Shown here piece by piece: positions 25,547 through 37,300 of a stretch of 64,000 nt of DNA. Source of the DNA: Alligator mississippiensis (taxonomy: Eukaryota; Chordata; Crocodylia; Alligatoridae). A program made the position numbers and the translations under genes. Where the stretch lies: NCBI RefSeq assembly GCF_030867095.1, contig NC_081835.1, positions 20,902,501-20,966,500 of the forward strand. The letters are read 5' to 3'. Each line of letters begins with the position of its first letter. Position 1 is the first letter of the stretch. The notes below the pieces were generated by a model. The model did no database searches. It was not told where the DNA came from and worked only from the letters and a program-made list of their open reading frames with translations.

Positions 25547-25639
25547 ATGTAGATGTCCCCGTTGCTGTGCCCTGACTTGAGGCATGTCGGCAGTGGAGGG
25601 AAAACTCCCCACTTGTAGATGAGCCCCCTGTGTTGGGGA

Positions 25640-25960
25640 CCAGGAGAATCTCCTGCAGTGGATTTCCCTGCATTTCTCTGCAAGTCTGGGTTGGGGGGAC
25701 ACACAGACAGGGTTCCCACCCTCCACATTTGCAGGCATGTGTAGGGAAATCTCTCTGCAAAGGATTTCCCCTGACCGCGTCTGCAAATGCAAAGGGAGGG
25801 GGAACCCGCGCTCTCCACTCCACGCTTGCAGGCGCACCCAGAGAAATCCCCTGAGAAGGAGTCCCCTGTGTGCAGCATGGACTGAGTGTCTGCAAGCAGA
25901 GAACCCCCCATGCACCCCCAAAGCCCTGAGGTGCAGGCACTCCCCAGACGTGAGGGGTCC
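25640..25960. repeat. Degenerate ~100-bp tandem array, about three units
   Basis: The phrase GATTTCCCTG occurs at 25661, GATTTCCCCTG at 25763 and GAGTCCCCTG at 25859, a spacing of 102 and 96 bp. Each is followed by CTGCAAR, a GGGAACCC-like block and TTGCAGGC. The repeat periodicity keeps several minus-strand frames open (up to 244 codons, 25525-26259), but their products look unlike any protein family I know. Immediately follows the target duplication of the hAT-like element. Confidence 0.6.
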
Positions 25961-28304
25961 GATCCTGCCCAGGAATTCTTGAGGTTTGCAGGACTGGGCC
26001 CCTGAATCCCAAAGATCCCTTGCCTCAGGGAGGCTGAAGAGCCATGAATAAAAGTGTGAGCAAACACGTAAGCAAATGTACATGGGCTGCAATAAAAAGG
26101 CCTAGTTTGTTGTTGTGTTCTGTTGTGGCCACAAATGTAAGCGTTAATGGCATGACAGAAGGTATGAACATCTACTTGCTTTCGCTCTGTGCCTACATAA
26201 AAATTCTTATGGTGGCACAAAGGTGACATCTGCTTCCCCACTATGGGTCGACCTTCCACTTGCGTGAAGTCAGCTGCAAAATAGGAACCTGAGTTGTAGA
26301 AAACAGAAAAGCACGCTCTGCTGTAAAAGATACCTAAACTGAATGCTAACAGTAGAGTGCCTATTATAGGTGAAACATGAATTAGGCTTATGTTTACAAG
26401 CCTAACTAGGGGATCTGATTAGTATCTTTCAAAAAATAAATGTCACGTTGTTAGGAAAAAAATAGCTTTTTTATATATGCGTATCTATTTATTTCCTTTT
26501 TCATCTTAATAATGATATACTGTTGATTCTGTGTTTTAAAATCCTCAATGGGAAATGCGTCTTGTATAGTTTCAGTGGAAAATGGTCTCTTTAATAATAA
26601 AAAGAAAATGTAGTTACCTTGGAATTAAGGGTTGGGGAAACCTGATACATCAGAAGAATAAAGTAAGACCGTAAGAAAGCGTGTGTTTCAGAAAACCAAA
26701 GTTAATTGTTGATGCTTCCTGAAGATTGCATGGACATGATAAAGCCAAATGAATGCTTTCAGAAGCAAAAAGACCAGCCAGCACAGGGTGTCAAGAACTC
26801 TGTAGTGCTTGAAATATATGCAGAAATTATTTTTAATTTCTTCTCCTGACCTAGTCCCATAAAGCTGGTCAAGGGCACTACTGTTCAACAATAGTAAGTT
26901 ATTGAAATCTCTAGGTCAAGATGTTTTTGATTGATAACATTCCCCAAATAGTTAAGAAAATGTCCAGAAATTGAGACTACCTCCCTTTTTGAACCCCATA
27001 TTCTCAAACATCTTGTCTACTTCTCTAAAATTTGATAGGAAAAGCCTCCTGGCATAACACATTGTATATGACATTTCAGATGAAATTGGTTTTCCTGGAT
27101 GTCAACCTTATCTATATGTAGCAGTAAAATACTTCATGTATTTATATACATGTAATTGTATACATTTTTATGGCATAAGTTAGTGAGGGGACAATAAAAT
27201 ATTAAAAGGAAAGACTGTCACAAATACAGTGAAAGGTCTTGTCTCCACATTAAATCTTCCTCTGGTCTGAGCCTCCTGCAGCATCCTGGACTTAGCAGCT
27301 GGTTCAAGAGTTTGAATGAGCTGGGCCAGAGGTTGATGTTATAGTAAACACACTTGAAGCAATTGGGGTCTACTGAATAGCAGAGCTATTAAACACCTTT
27401 GCTAATACTGATGCAGCAGTGCGGAGTCATCAGTACTAAACAGGCCCTGCAGGAGGAGCCATGGCCACTCTGCTCCTCTCCACAGGGTTCCCCAAAACAT
27501 GGGGCCCAGGTCGGTCGCCCCAGTTTGCCTCTGCTCCTCCCCCAGGATGGCCCTGGCAGTTGTGCTGTTTTTTTCTGAAATTCTCCAATATAGACAATGC
27601 TTTGTACTTTAGTTTCTAACTGTAACTTGCCCAGTTGTTAACGGCTTATGAAGAAATTAAAATTGCTACAGCTGAAAGTACTAAAATGTTAATTTGAGTA
27701 TGTCATATTTTATGAACTGTAACTTCTTCCTCTTTAAGAAATTAATGTAATTATCAATGTCCAGTTTAATTTCTCATGATGTGGTTTTTCAACAGACAGA
27801 GGACACAGAAAGATGAGAGAATGGAACTCAGTAAAGGAAATGGAGTCTGATTCAGTAGCTTTGAAATTTTCATTCTCCTGGTCCACATAGAAGATGCAGA
27901 AGTGGTGTTTTGGGATTCATGTGTTCAGAGCCTAGGTGTAAAAAGACACATTCCAGAGGTAATTTGTGTAACTTGTCACTGAATCTGCTACAATTGAAGG
28001 AAAAGACTCAAAGGAGGAACTGAAGTGTAGAGTCATGTGGTAGAAGACCTATTTCCCCAATGATGTTGCTCTTTAACTGTTATATTTCAGGTTCATGAAC
28101 TGTTTTTAATATGATATATATGGGACTTGCCTGTGTTTGAAAACTCTTATATATTAAAGAGTAAGGCTTGTCTTGTTAAGGCACTAGCCTGGTACTTATG
28201 AGCTGTATTCTCAGCTTTTCTTCATATTTCTTGTGTTATCTAGGGGAAGTCATTTGATTGCTCTCTGCCTTGGTTCCCTTTTGTAAAATGGGGATACATG
28301 TGGG
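25961..28304. other. Intergenic DNA with one repeat fragment
   Basis: AT-rich intergenic DNA. A fragment related to the 23690-23965 repeat lies at about 27430-27560. Otherwise no gene or element is recognised. Confidence 0.45.
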
Positions 28305-28560
28305 GACAGGACTAGGAGCAATGGTTTCAAGCTGCAGCAGGGGACATTTCAGTTAGAGATTCAGAAGCACGTTGAGAGTGGTCAGGCATTGGAATGGGCT
28401 ATGCAAGGAAGTTGTGGAATCTCCATCCTTGGTAACTTTCAAGAGCAGGATAGACAGACACTTGGCTGGGATGGTCTAGTCAGGAAGGATCCTGCCTTGA
28501 GCAGAGGGCTGGACTAGAAAGCCTTGTGAGCCCTCCAGCCCTACTTTCCTGTGATCCTGT
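28305..28560 (+). mobile_element. CR1 LINE, 3'-end fragment
   Basis: Contains the degenerate CR1 C-terminal coding end and 3' UTR: GGAGCAATGGTTTCAAGCTG, GGCTGGGATGGTCTAGTCAG, GCAGAGGGCTGGACTAGA and CCCTCCAGCCCTACTTTCC, ending in a TGTGATCCTGTG tail. 5' truncated and diverged. Confidence 0.8.
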
Positions 28561-28769
28561 GCTTCTGTTCCTCAGGAGCAAATGTTCAAATGAAAGCTGC
28601 ATGGAAACCAGCTAGAGAGCTGTTACACATTTTCAAGCACTAACTTTGTATTTGGCTGGCTCTTTTCACACCTGGATAGACATTTTTATGGTGTGATAAA
28701 ATATGGCTGGTCTAAACGCATTGCATGATTGACCAGTGACTTTGCATCATGTATGTGACATGTGGTAGG

Positions 28770-30290
28770 GGCCTCAGAGGAGCATTGCAAAATGCCTTGT
28801 TTGTACCTGAATCTGCTCCCTGCCCTCCAGAATGTTTACTTTGCTCCATAATTTGGTGTTGTCCACAAATTTGGACAGAGTGCTTTTCACACACTCATCC
28901 AAGTCACATGAAGATATTGAACAGCACTGGTCCAAGGACGAACCCTGGGGAACTCCACTGCCCACTTTTTTCCAGGTCGAAAACAACCTGTCTACCACCA
29001 CCCTCGGTGTGCACCCCATAAACCAAGTCTCCACCCACCTGACCGTGCAGTAATCTACATCACAACTGCTTAATTTATTAATAAGAATGGGATGCGACTA
29101 TATCAAAGGCCTTTTTTAAAATCCAAGTAGATGACATTTACCTCAACTCCTGCATCTAAGCATTTTGTGACCTGGTCATGAAAGGAAACAAAGTTAGTCA
29201 GGCAAGCTCTACCTGCTATGGAGCCATGCTGGTTGCCCTTCAGCGTTATTTTTCCTGCTGGACTCCCACAAATGTGATCCTTAATAACTTTTTCAAAGGT
29301 TTTCCCAAGGATAGAGGTAAAGCTAACCGGCCTGTAGTTACCCGGGTCATCCTTTCTCCCCTTCTGGACAATAGGGGCCACATTGGCCCTTTTCCAGTCT
29401 TCTGGGACTAAGCACCATGAGTGCTCAAACAGCTGTGCCAGTGGCTCTGCTATGACACTAGCCAATTCCTTCAGAACTCTTGGACGAAGATCATGTGGGC
29501 CTGCTGACTTAACATATCCAGCCCCTCCAAATGCCCCTTTACTAGGTCAGCACTAACAGTTGGTGGGCTGGAATCCCTCTTGTGCCTCCCTTTGGGAGAT
29601 ATGTCTTGATCGGTGTTCAGGAATACAGATGCTATGTACTTGTTTTGGAGCTCAGCTTTGTCCCTTCTATCTGTTACGAGTTGCCCTAGTCTGTCCTGTA
29701 GGGGTCCTATGTTGCCATGTGCCTTCTTTTTGCTCCCTATATACCTGAAGAACTTTTTGTTGTCTTTAATTTTTGTTGCCAGCCTGAGTTCCAGTGCTCC
29801 TTTGGCCTTTCTGACTGAATACCTGCAAGTGCAAACCAGAGATATTCCTCCTTGGTGGCTACCTCCTGCTTCCACAACCTGTATGCCTCTCTTTTCCCTG
29901 CTAGGCTGTCTTGGATATCCCTGTTCAGTCAAGAGGGTTTCTTGGGTCTTTTGCCTCCCTTTATGTGCAGTGGGATGGTCCCCTTTTGTGCCTGAAGGAT
30001 CATTCCCTTGAGGAACGCCCACCCTTCCTGGACTCCCATCTCACCAATGCTCTTGCCTTTCAGTGCCTCACTTACTGATCTCCTGAGCTCATTGAAGTTA
30101 GCCTTTCTGAAGTCTAGCACTTCAGCCCTACTAGTTATCTTTCCCACCTTTCACTGGATAGTAAATTCTAACAATTGGTGATTGCTATCCCCTAGGTTAC
30201 CCTGTATCTGCAGTTGTTCCACCTTTTCCAGAACTGCCTTTATAACAGGTTGACTCTTTTTACAGTTATTTTTATCCTGTGACACTGATG
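28770..30290 (-). mobile_element. CR1 LINE, internal reverse-transcriptase segment, degraded
   Basis: Minus-strand frames in order: [20 protein letters not shown] (about 30117-30058), then IKDNKKFFRYIGSKKKAHGN (about 29770-29711), EDWKRANVAPIVQKGRK and PGNYRPVSFTSILGKTFEKV (29400-29290), VIYLDFKKGL (29132-29103) and GVPQGSSLDQC (about 28953). These are CR1 ORF2 pre-RT and RT blocks. The reading shifts among frames at least twice, and GPILF is altered. The 3' third is missing, so it is a dead internal piece. Confidence 0.9.
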
Positions 30291-30655
30291 TTGCAGGCAC
30301 GGCTGGTCCAAAGAGAGGATTTAATAGCAGCCTTCAACTGCCCGAAGGGGGTTGAAGAGGATGGGGCTGCAGATGACAGAACAAGGACCAATGGCCTCAA
30401 GTTGCAACAAGGGAGGTTTAGGTCGGACATTAGGAAAAACCATCTCACTCGGAGGGTGGTGAAGCACTGGAGCGGGTTACCTAGAGAGGTGGTGCAATCT
30501 CAATCTTGGGAGGTTTTTAAGACCCAGCTAGACAAAGCCTTGTTCTGGATGATCTAGCTGGGGCTGGTCCTGCTCGGAGCAGGGGGCTGGTTGGACTAGG
30601 TGTGACCTCCTGAGGTCCCTTCCAACCCTCATGTTCTGTGACTCTATGACATGCA
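30291..30655 (+). mobile_element. CR1 LINE 3' end, head-to-head with the preceding copy
   Basis: The plus-strand frame at 30279-30557 reads LIAAFNCPKGVEEDGAA, GLKLQQGRFRSDIRKNHLTR and WSGLPREVVQSQSWEVFK, the CR1 C-terminus, followed by the 3' UTR with GGTCCCTTCCAACCCTCATG and a TTCTGTGACTCTATGAC tail. It abuts an opposite-strand CR1 at about 30290, so the pair comes from two insertions or from a twin-primed/rearranged event. Confidence 0.88.
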
Positions 30656-31035
30656 TGGCCTGATTTAACTTGTGAATGGCACCATGTATCTAACATGGGG
30701 CAGGGGCCACAACACGAGCTATATGGAAAAAATATATAACTAAATAATCTTGCTTCGATCTATTTTATCCTTAGAGAGCCCTTTTCTCGAGAGGAGGGTC
30801 CCGAGGCCAGGCACGGAAGCGCAGGCAATCGGCTTTGCCGCCGCCCGGTGCAGGGCAGACGGGATCACTCAGGCGCCTGCGCGCGGGAACCGGGGCAGCC
30901 GAGGTCGCCCTGGGAGGGGCGAGCCGCCGCGGGGGACGGGGTGGGCGGGGCCTGGCTCAAGCTGGGGGAGAGGTTGGACCGCTCCATCTCCCCGCGCGGC
31001 TGTGGGCTGCCTGTCCCCCCGCTATTCAAGCCGCG

Positions 31036-31132
31036 TTGGACTCTCCCGGCCCCCTACTTGGTTTGGACTCTCCCGGCTTCCTCTCCTTCCTTCCCCCCCA
31101 TCCCCCCCCCGAGGCTGGGTTTGGACTCTCCC
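31036..31132 (+). repeat. Triplicated promoter motif TTGGACTCTCCC
   Basis: Exact 12-mer at 31036-31047, 31063-31074 and 31121-31132; the first two extend to CCCGGC. The copies lie 80-180 bp upstream of the DENND6A ATG, so they are within the core promoter or leader. Confidence 0.85.
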
Positions 31133-31170
31133 ACTGCCCGGGCCGGGGGCTTGGAGGGCGCGAGCGGCGC

Positions 31171-31180
31171 GTCACGTGAC
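31171..31180. promoter_or_regulatory. CLEAR/USF-type E-box palindrome GTCACGTGAC
   Basis: A perfect 10-bp palindrome 33 bp upstream of the DENND6A ATG. GTCACGTGAC is the consensus CLEAR element of TFEB/TFE3 and also a high-affinity USF site. Position in the promoter supports function; factor choice is inference. Confidence 0.6.
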
Positions 31181-31213
31181 CCCGTGTCCGGCTCGGCCGG
31201 CGGCAGCGGCGCA

Positions 31214-31393
31214 ATGGCGGCGGCGGAGCAGGAGGAGCAGGCCCGGGCCGGGGCCGCGGCGGGACAGGAAGAGGAGCAGGAGGCGGCCGGGCCGGGCTGG
31301 GGCCTGGCGCTGCTGCCCGGGGACCGCTTCTCGGCCTGGCTGCACTGCGTGTGCGTGGTGGGCTTCGACCTGGAGCTGGGCCAGGCCGTGGAG
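31214..31393 (+). CDS. DENND6A: DENND6A exon 1 (residues 1-60)
   Basis: Starts [13 protein letters not shown], an acidic low-complexity N-terminus typical of the family but unlike human in detail. It then enters the conserved [18 protein letters not shown] at residues 40-57, the first strand of the upstream DENN module. ATG context is GCGCAATGG. Ends GTG GAG in phase 0 before donor GTGAGC at 31394. Confidence 0.95.
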
Positions 31394-34300
31394 GTGAGCG
31401 GGGGGTGGGGGCCCTGCCTGTGCCCGGTCCGTAAGCTGTCACCCAGGCGGGCATCTGAACATAGAGTTGCAACGAGGGAGGTGTGCAGCTGCTCCGGCAC
31501 TTCCGATTAGCCGGTGGGATTATTTCGTTTCTTCCCATCCATCAGCCCGGTGAGATGCCTGACCGACCTGTCGCTCTTCATGTAGGAGCTGAGCTGGTTA
31601 AGAAGGCATTAAGGCAGGATAGTCAAGCATGCCGTGATGCTTCTTCAGTTTTGGTTTAAGACAGCGGTTTCCGACCTCGGGTTGCAACCCAAAGAGGGTC
31701 GCTTGGGCAATGCCGGCGGCGCTGCACACAAAAGACAAGCGGTGCCGGGAGTTCCTCCCAGCCACTGCCGCACTTGTCTCCCAGCAGCAGGGTGCAGCCA
31801 AAAAGGTTGGGAACAGCTGGCTTAAGATGTAAAAATGCTTTTGTGCTCAGTAGAAGGCAATAGTGATTGAGAAAAATCAAGGCAAGTACTTGTAGGGGAA
31901 GTGGTGCTGGTGACTTAGTACATCAGAGTTTCTATTACATAGATATCCGGTGTAGGTTTAAAGCAGCGGTGTCAAACATGTTGCCCACAGGCTGAGTCCA
32001 GCCCATGGAGCTTCATAATTTGGCCCTGGGTGCTGCCCACTGATCCACATGCTGCACAGGACCAGCCCCTTACACAGTGCTGGGTCCTAGGTCACTTGGC
32101 ACCCACTTGGGCCAGTGTTCCCCCACGTGCACTGTATACAGCAGGTACGTGCATGCAGGGCTGTGTGGCGGGGAGGCAGCAAGGACCTTCGCACACCACC
32201 CTTTGACAACCCTGCTGTGCAGTTTTAAGTCTTGTATTTTTCAGCAGTGAGGTCTACATTTCTGTGGCTCTTTTTTGCAAGATTAGAATACAGAATTTTA
32301 GGGGTACACTGATAGAATTTTGGGGGGCTGATACTGATAGCCAGTTTTTAAGAAGGCATGTCAGCTGATACAGATACTCCTCCTTGGTGGCTACAAACAT
32401 ACTGATACAGCTATGTCCAGCTGGTAAGTCTGTTATGGTGGAAGGGGAGGGGCAGATCAGTGCCCCCGTGTGGTGAGGAAGGGAGTGGGGTAGGGGATGG
32501 GACGGGCACTGCCCAGCCAGGGCAGGGCACAGGACGGAGCCATGGCTTGTCTGGGCGGGGGGCAGCTCCCACCACTGCTTGCACCCTGAGAGGGCACTGG
32601 AGGTGGGGTGCTCCCCTGGATCTGCATGTGGGGGCGGGAGCTGCAGCCTGGGGCCAGGGCTGTGCTGGGATCTTCCTGGCACTTAGTGGGGAGGGAGTTG
32701 GGTCAGAGCTGTGTTTGGGGCAGGTGGCAGTGGCGCTGGGAGGTGGGGTTACAGTGGGGCTATAGCAAAATTTGAGGAGGCTGCAGCCCCTCTGCCCCCA
32801 TAGCCCTCCTCCCGGTGCCTCTGCTGCCCACCCTGAGCACAGCCTGGCCCAGCCTCCTGCTGGAAAAACCCGATACAGCTTGCTGCTGCAGTACCCACTA
32901 TGCACATCCAGGGGCACACCACACTTTCACCCCTGCCCCCGGTGCCCTCCCTGGGTATATGCAGCAGTGGGAGCCGCCCCCCAGATGAACTGTGGCTCTG
33001 TCTTGTGCCCTGCCCTGCCCCAGCTAGGCAGTGCTTGCCCCACTCCATTCTTTACCACAGGGGGCGTTGATCTGCACCCCGCCATGCCCTTTCTGTCCCC
33101 CTTCCCTTTCTACCAGGACAGACTTACCAGCTGCATGCAGCTCTCCAAGCTGTTGGACTGTGCTCCTTACTGCCTGTGTGCTGTGTTGCAGCTGTGTGCA
33201 TACATGGGCATTTATTGGCCACATTATTAGCTGGCTCCAATGTGGCCGTACACTAACAACCAAGGATTGAACATTGATATTGACTTAATTGCATACTACA
33301 GTCTACCTGACTCTAGATAATGTTTCTTCAAGTTACAGGTAATAATGACCTTCCTTTTTGAAAAGTCTTGATCTTTCACTAATATCCTTTTTCTGTGATT
33401 TAGGCCTCTGCTACCCTTTGGAATTTCTCTTTCCAGTTTTACAGCCCTGCAAATTGTTTTCGTTTTTCACTGAACTTGTTTTTACCTCAGACCTGAGGAG
33501 AATGCATCACTTTCAAAAGCTCATCTAAATTCATCCCTACCATGTAGTTTGATTAGTAAAAGATATTCACAAAAATTCTTGCCTTGTATTTCTTGGGCCA
33601 GCACAGCTACACTACCCTCAAGACTAGTTATGACAATTAAAGTTATTTGAATAGGGAAGAGCACTGATTGATTTTGTTCATAGTCCAGGATCTGAGCCTT
33701 CAAGTTCTATCCAAGCAGTTGGGAAAGAGTAGCCTTCTAAGAGATAGTCGCTGTCTTGTATTGGGAACAATAAACACAAGTAAATCAGTGAATGCTGCAT
33801 CACAAAAGGTAGTTGAGTAGTTAATCACTTGGTGTTTTTAAATTGTTCATCCTGTTTTCAAGTAGAGATAATTTTTGTTTTTGTTTATAGGTGACATATC
33901 CACAAAACTCAAAACTTACGGATAAAGAAGTGAGTAGAAACTGTTTCCCTTATGCCTTTTTTGTTTTAAAAAAAAACCAAACAAACAAACCTTTTTTACC
34001 TGTTGTTTTTTTTTCCCTCCCCAGAAAACCAATATTTGTTATTTATCTTTTCCTGATTCGAATGCAGGTAATTGCTTTTTTTTTTCTGTAATCTATAATG
34101 TGAATGTATGTAGTCCTAGACCGAACTTTGGTAGAACGGTGTTAATTTTAATTACACAATTAATTTTGGCTAAAGTATTTTGCAGGAATGTTGTAATGAT
34201 CCAAAAAAGTGTTAAGCTGTGAGTAAGATGAAACCTAAAATATTAGTTATTTATATAGTAGTAGAATGCAGGAACCTTCGTTTTATTTTTCATAAAGTGA

Positions 34301-37300
34301 GAATTAATATGTATTGGTGGTACTTCAGCATTTTAGTAGTTCTTGCCATCTGTAGGTCCTCAAGCATTTTGCAGTGATTAAAGGTATGGACAAACACACT
34401 TTAGCTTGCAGCATCTTTTACAATTTAACTATTACCTCTATTATCCTGTTATGTCACTAGTTAGCCAAATTGTGCTAACTTTGATCCAAGATGGGTAAGG
34501 GATGGAGCAGTTACAGTATCATGCAGATACTGTGTAACAGTTGTATCATAATAGCTTGTATTGGCATTTTTTGATAGAAATACAACTCTTAACCTTGTGA
34601 TACTGAACCAGGGTACCTTGATCGTTTCAAGGGTGCCTTAGGGTTTTACACAATGTTAGTTTAGCACTATTAGGTTTAAAAGCCAGATTCACAAGACCCA
34701 GAGATTTCAAATATAAATCCATAGTTGTGGTCTTTCTGAGTTCTCTACAGCAGAAAAACTTCTATTATTTTTTTTTTCTATAGGCAGAAAAATAGCGAAA
34801 ACTAAGACATTTTCTGGGGGGTGCCTTGAGTCTGTCCAGGGGACAGTGCCTTGAGTCTAAAAAGGTTGAGAACACTAGTGTATCTTAAGCTTCCTAATAT
34901 CTGTAATATGTGGAACTATTACAACCATTATATTATTTCCATGTTCTTTATGGAAATTGAAGCACAGAGGTTGAGTGACTTAATTAAACTAATATGAGGA
35001 GGGAGTACTGAACTAAAAGCATTAAAAAATGAACAAGACTTTAATTAATTAGATTTTTTTTAAAAACAAATATGACCACAATTAGAATGCTGTACTATTT
35101 TATTTCTCTCTCTCTCTCTCTCCGTCCTTTACATCTGCAACTGTGTTTGATCCTGGTTGCTGAACTCTTCTTGCATTTACTATTTCTTTACTCTTTTGCC
35201 AAAGTGGAGTAGAGACATGTGATTAGCAATCTGGAGCATCTGTAGAAGGGGATGACTAAACTACAGACCCCCATTGCACATCTTACAGAAGTTCAAACTC
35301 TTTGTAGATGACAATTTTTCTCTAGACGTTCTGATCCCATTATTATTTTTTTGGAAGCTTTACATTATGGCAGTTTTGTACTAAGGCAGAAGAAACATGT
35401 TTGTTGTGTAAGAGTTCTGCCATGAGTTTCTGGCTATCTTACAGCTTTTACGATCTGCTTACTTTATTTTATGTCTTAATATGGTAAAAGTGAGATAATA
35501 TATTTTCACCATCTTCTGTGAAAGTAAGGGAGTGGTTCCTTTTTGGCTCTTGCATGTAAAAAGCATATATGCTGAACTGTAAGTATACACCTTACTGTAT
35601 GTAGTAGTTACAGATTTATTTAAATATTGCATAGGAAGGTATTTATTTAGAATACTTAAGTATTTAACATACAACCTCATAACTAAGAATAGTGCAAAAT
35701 TACTCTTGGAAAAATCATGTTAAGTTAATAGTGTATAATGTATACAAGTAAACAGAAACCTTTGTGGGCAGGGTTGATAGCATCGCTAACTATATCTGAT
35801 TACTCTTATGAACATAGAAATTATGTAGAGGCCTCCCTTGGATAAAAACTTTATTCCAGAAGTTAACCAGAAAAAAATGTATCTTAATAAAGGAAAGTTG
35901 TTCTACCCAAATATTTTTTCTTTATTCTGTGTCTTAATATTAGTAGGAAAACTGTTTATGACCCAAGAGCAAACTTATGAGGAAATTATTAGCTTATAAC
36001 TAACTCAGCAGCCATAGCCAGCAGGTCTTCAGTTCCTCAGAAGGCCATAGAGGGTATCTAATGTATTGAAAAATGGTTTTGAAACTTGCTAAAAGGCTGT
36101 GGTGTTTGATTATTTTTTGTGTATTAAAACAAAATTAGACATTTGTATTGATAATAGGTTTCTGGGTGGGTTTTAAGTAAGATATGACTGCCATTTTCCT
36201 TGGTCAGTTGTGTAGAACAGCCTGCTACAGTATGCTTTTCAATTAAAAAAAATGAGCAGATGATGGGGAGAAATTTGCTATAGAACTGCCTGTATTCTCT
36301 GCATTGTCTGTCATCTTGTTTTTTTTATAACACTTCTGTTTTGTTCATGTCTGTGCCAATCAGCAGGAGGGAATATGTTTGCCAATTGTTTTTTGGGGTT
36401 TTTTTGAGCCACCATAATAAAAATAACTTCTAAAACTGGAAATACACTGTTTAAGGTAATGGGACAGCTGACAGTGTGAGAGATTGGTGACACTGCAGCT
36501 TTTTTCTTTAGTTTTAAACAAATGGAAAAAGGAGAGTGGGGTTTTAGCTGAAGTTGCTGTATAACTTTTTAAAGTAATTATTTTGTGTTGCATGCTGTGT
36601 AGGTGGCTGCAGGAAAAAAAACATCACCAGCCTTTTCTGTCATACCAAGCAGTGAAAATACTAGTAAACAGCCTTTCAGTTTTGACCAGCGCTCCATTGG
36701 CCTACTCAGTTGAGTAATGGTGGCAATGTTCAAAGATCACTTAGTTTCACATATTGTCTGTATGGGGGTCATATTGGATTAGTTACTTTGTTCATACTGC
36801 AGTGAATTAACTATCAAATTGAAGTACATCCATGCTTCTTTGCTGTTACAGCTTAAGATACTTACTTCTTAATTATTGGGCCCACATGGGTCTATTTGTT
36901 TGAAATCCTGTGACTTTTGGGGTGTGGTAGCGGGCAGCTGTTTGATGTGCAATATTTTGCTGTTTCTTTCTTTGTATGGGATTTTTCTCATGATCCATTG
37001 TTGGATGCCTACTGGAGCCTACAGATACTTTGGGAATTAAGTGTCAAACTAAAAATGTGTTACTTTTTGTGGCGTCCCATAATTCATCTGTGTTTTGCCA
37101 GTGCCATTTGTCATGAAGCGTGGAGGACCCAGACCTAATTGTCATGGTTTTGATAGGCGTTAATTCAAACAGAATGACGCATGTGGATTAGCATATGCCC
37201 AACCAAAAGAACTTGATATAGAGATTTTGGATGCTGCAGCAATATGACTAGATAGAGCAGGAATGCAGTGTGAAACTGAGCAGTTATTTCTGTGGGACAT

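Larger units (their letters stand above)
30790..31450 (+). promoter_or_regulatory. DENND6A: CpG-island promoter of DENND6A
   Basis: About 650 bp of CpG-rich DNA spanning the DENND6A start. It carries an NRF1-like GCGCCTGCGCGC at 30873-30884, the identical 12-mer found in the SLMAP island. Three copies of TTGGACTCTCCC lie at 31036, 31063 and 31121, and a perfect GTCACGTGAC palindrome at 31171-31180. No TATA box is obvious. Open frames of up to 220 codons running through the island and past the exon 1 donor are not the gene product. Confidence 0.75.

Noticed and set aside
25525-26259. Overlapping minus-strand frames of 174, 182 and 244 codons
   Set aside because: Three frames are open at once over a degenerate tandem array; products match no family I know.
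30750-31510. Open frames of 215 and 220 codons over the DENND6A promoter
   Set aside because: They run through promoter DNA and past the exon 1 donor. The 220-codon frame contains the true exon 1 reading, but the start at 31214 and the spliced product explain it fully.
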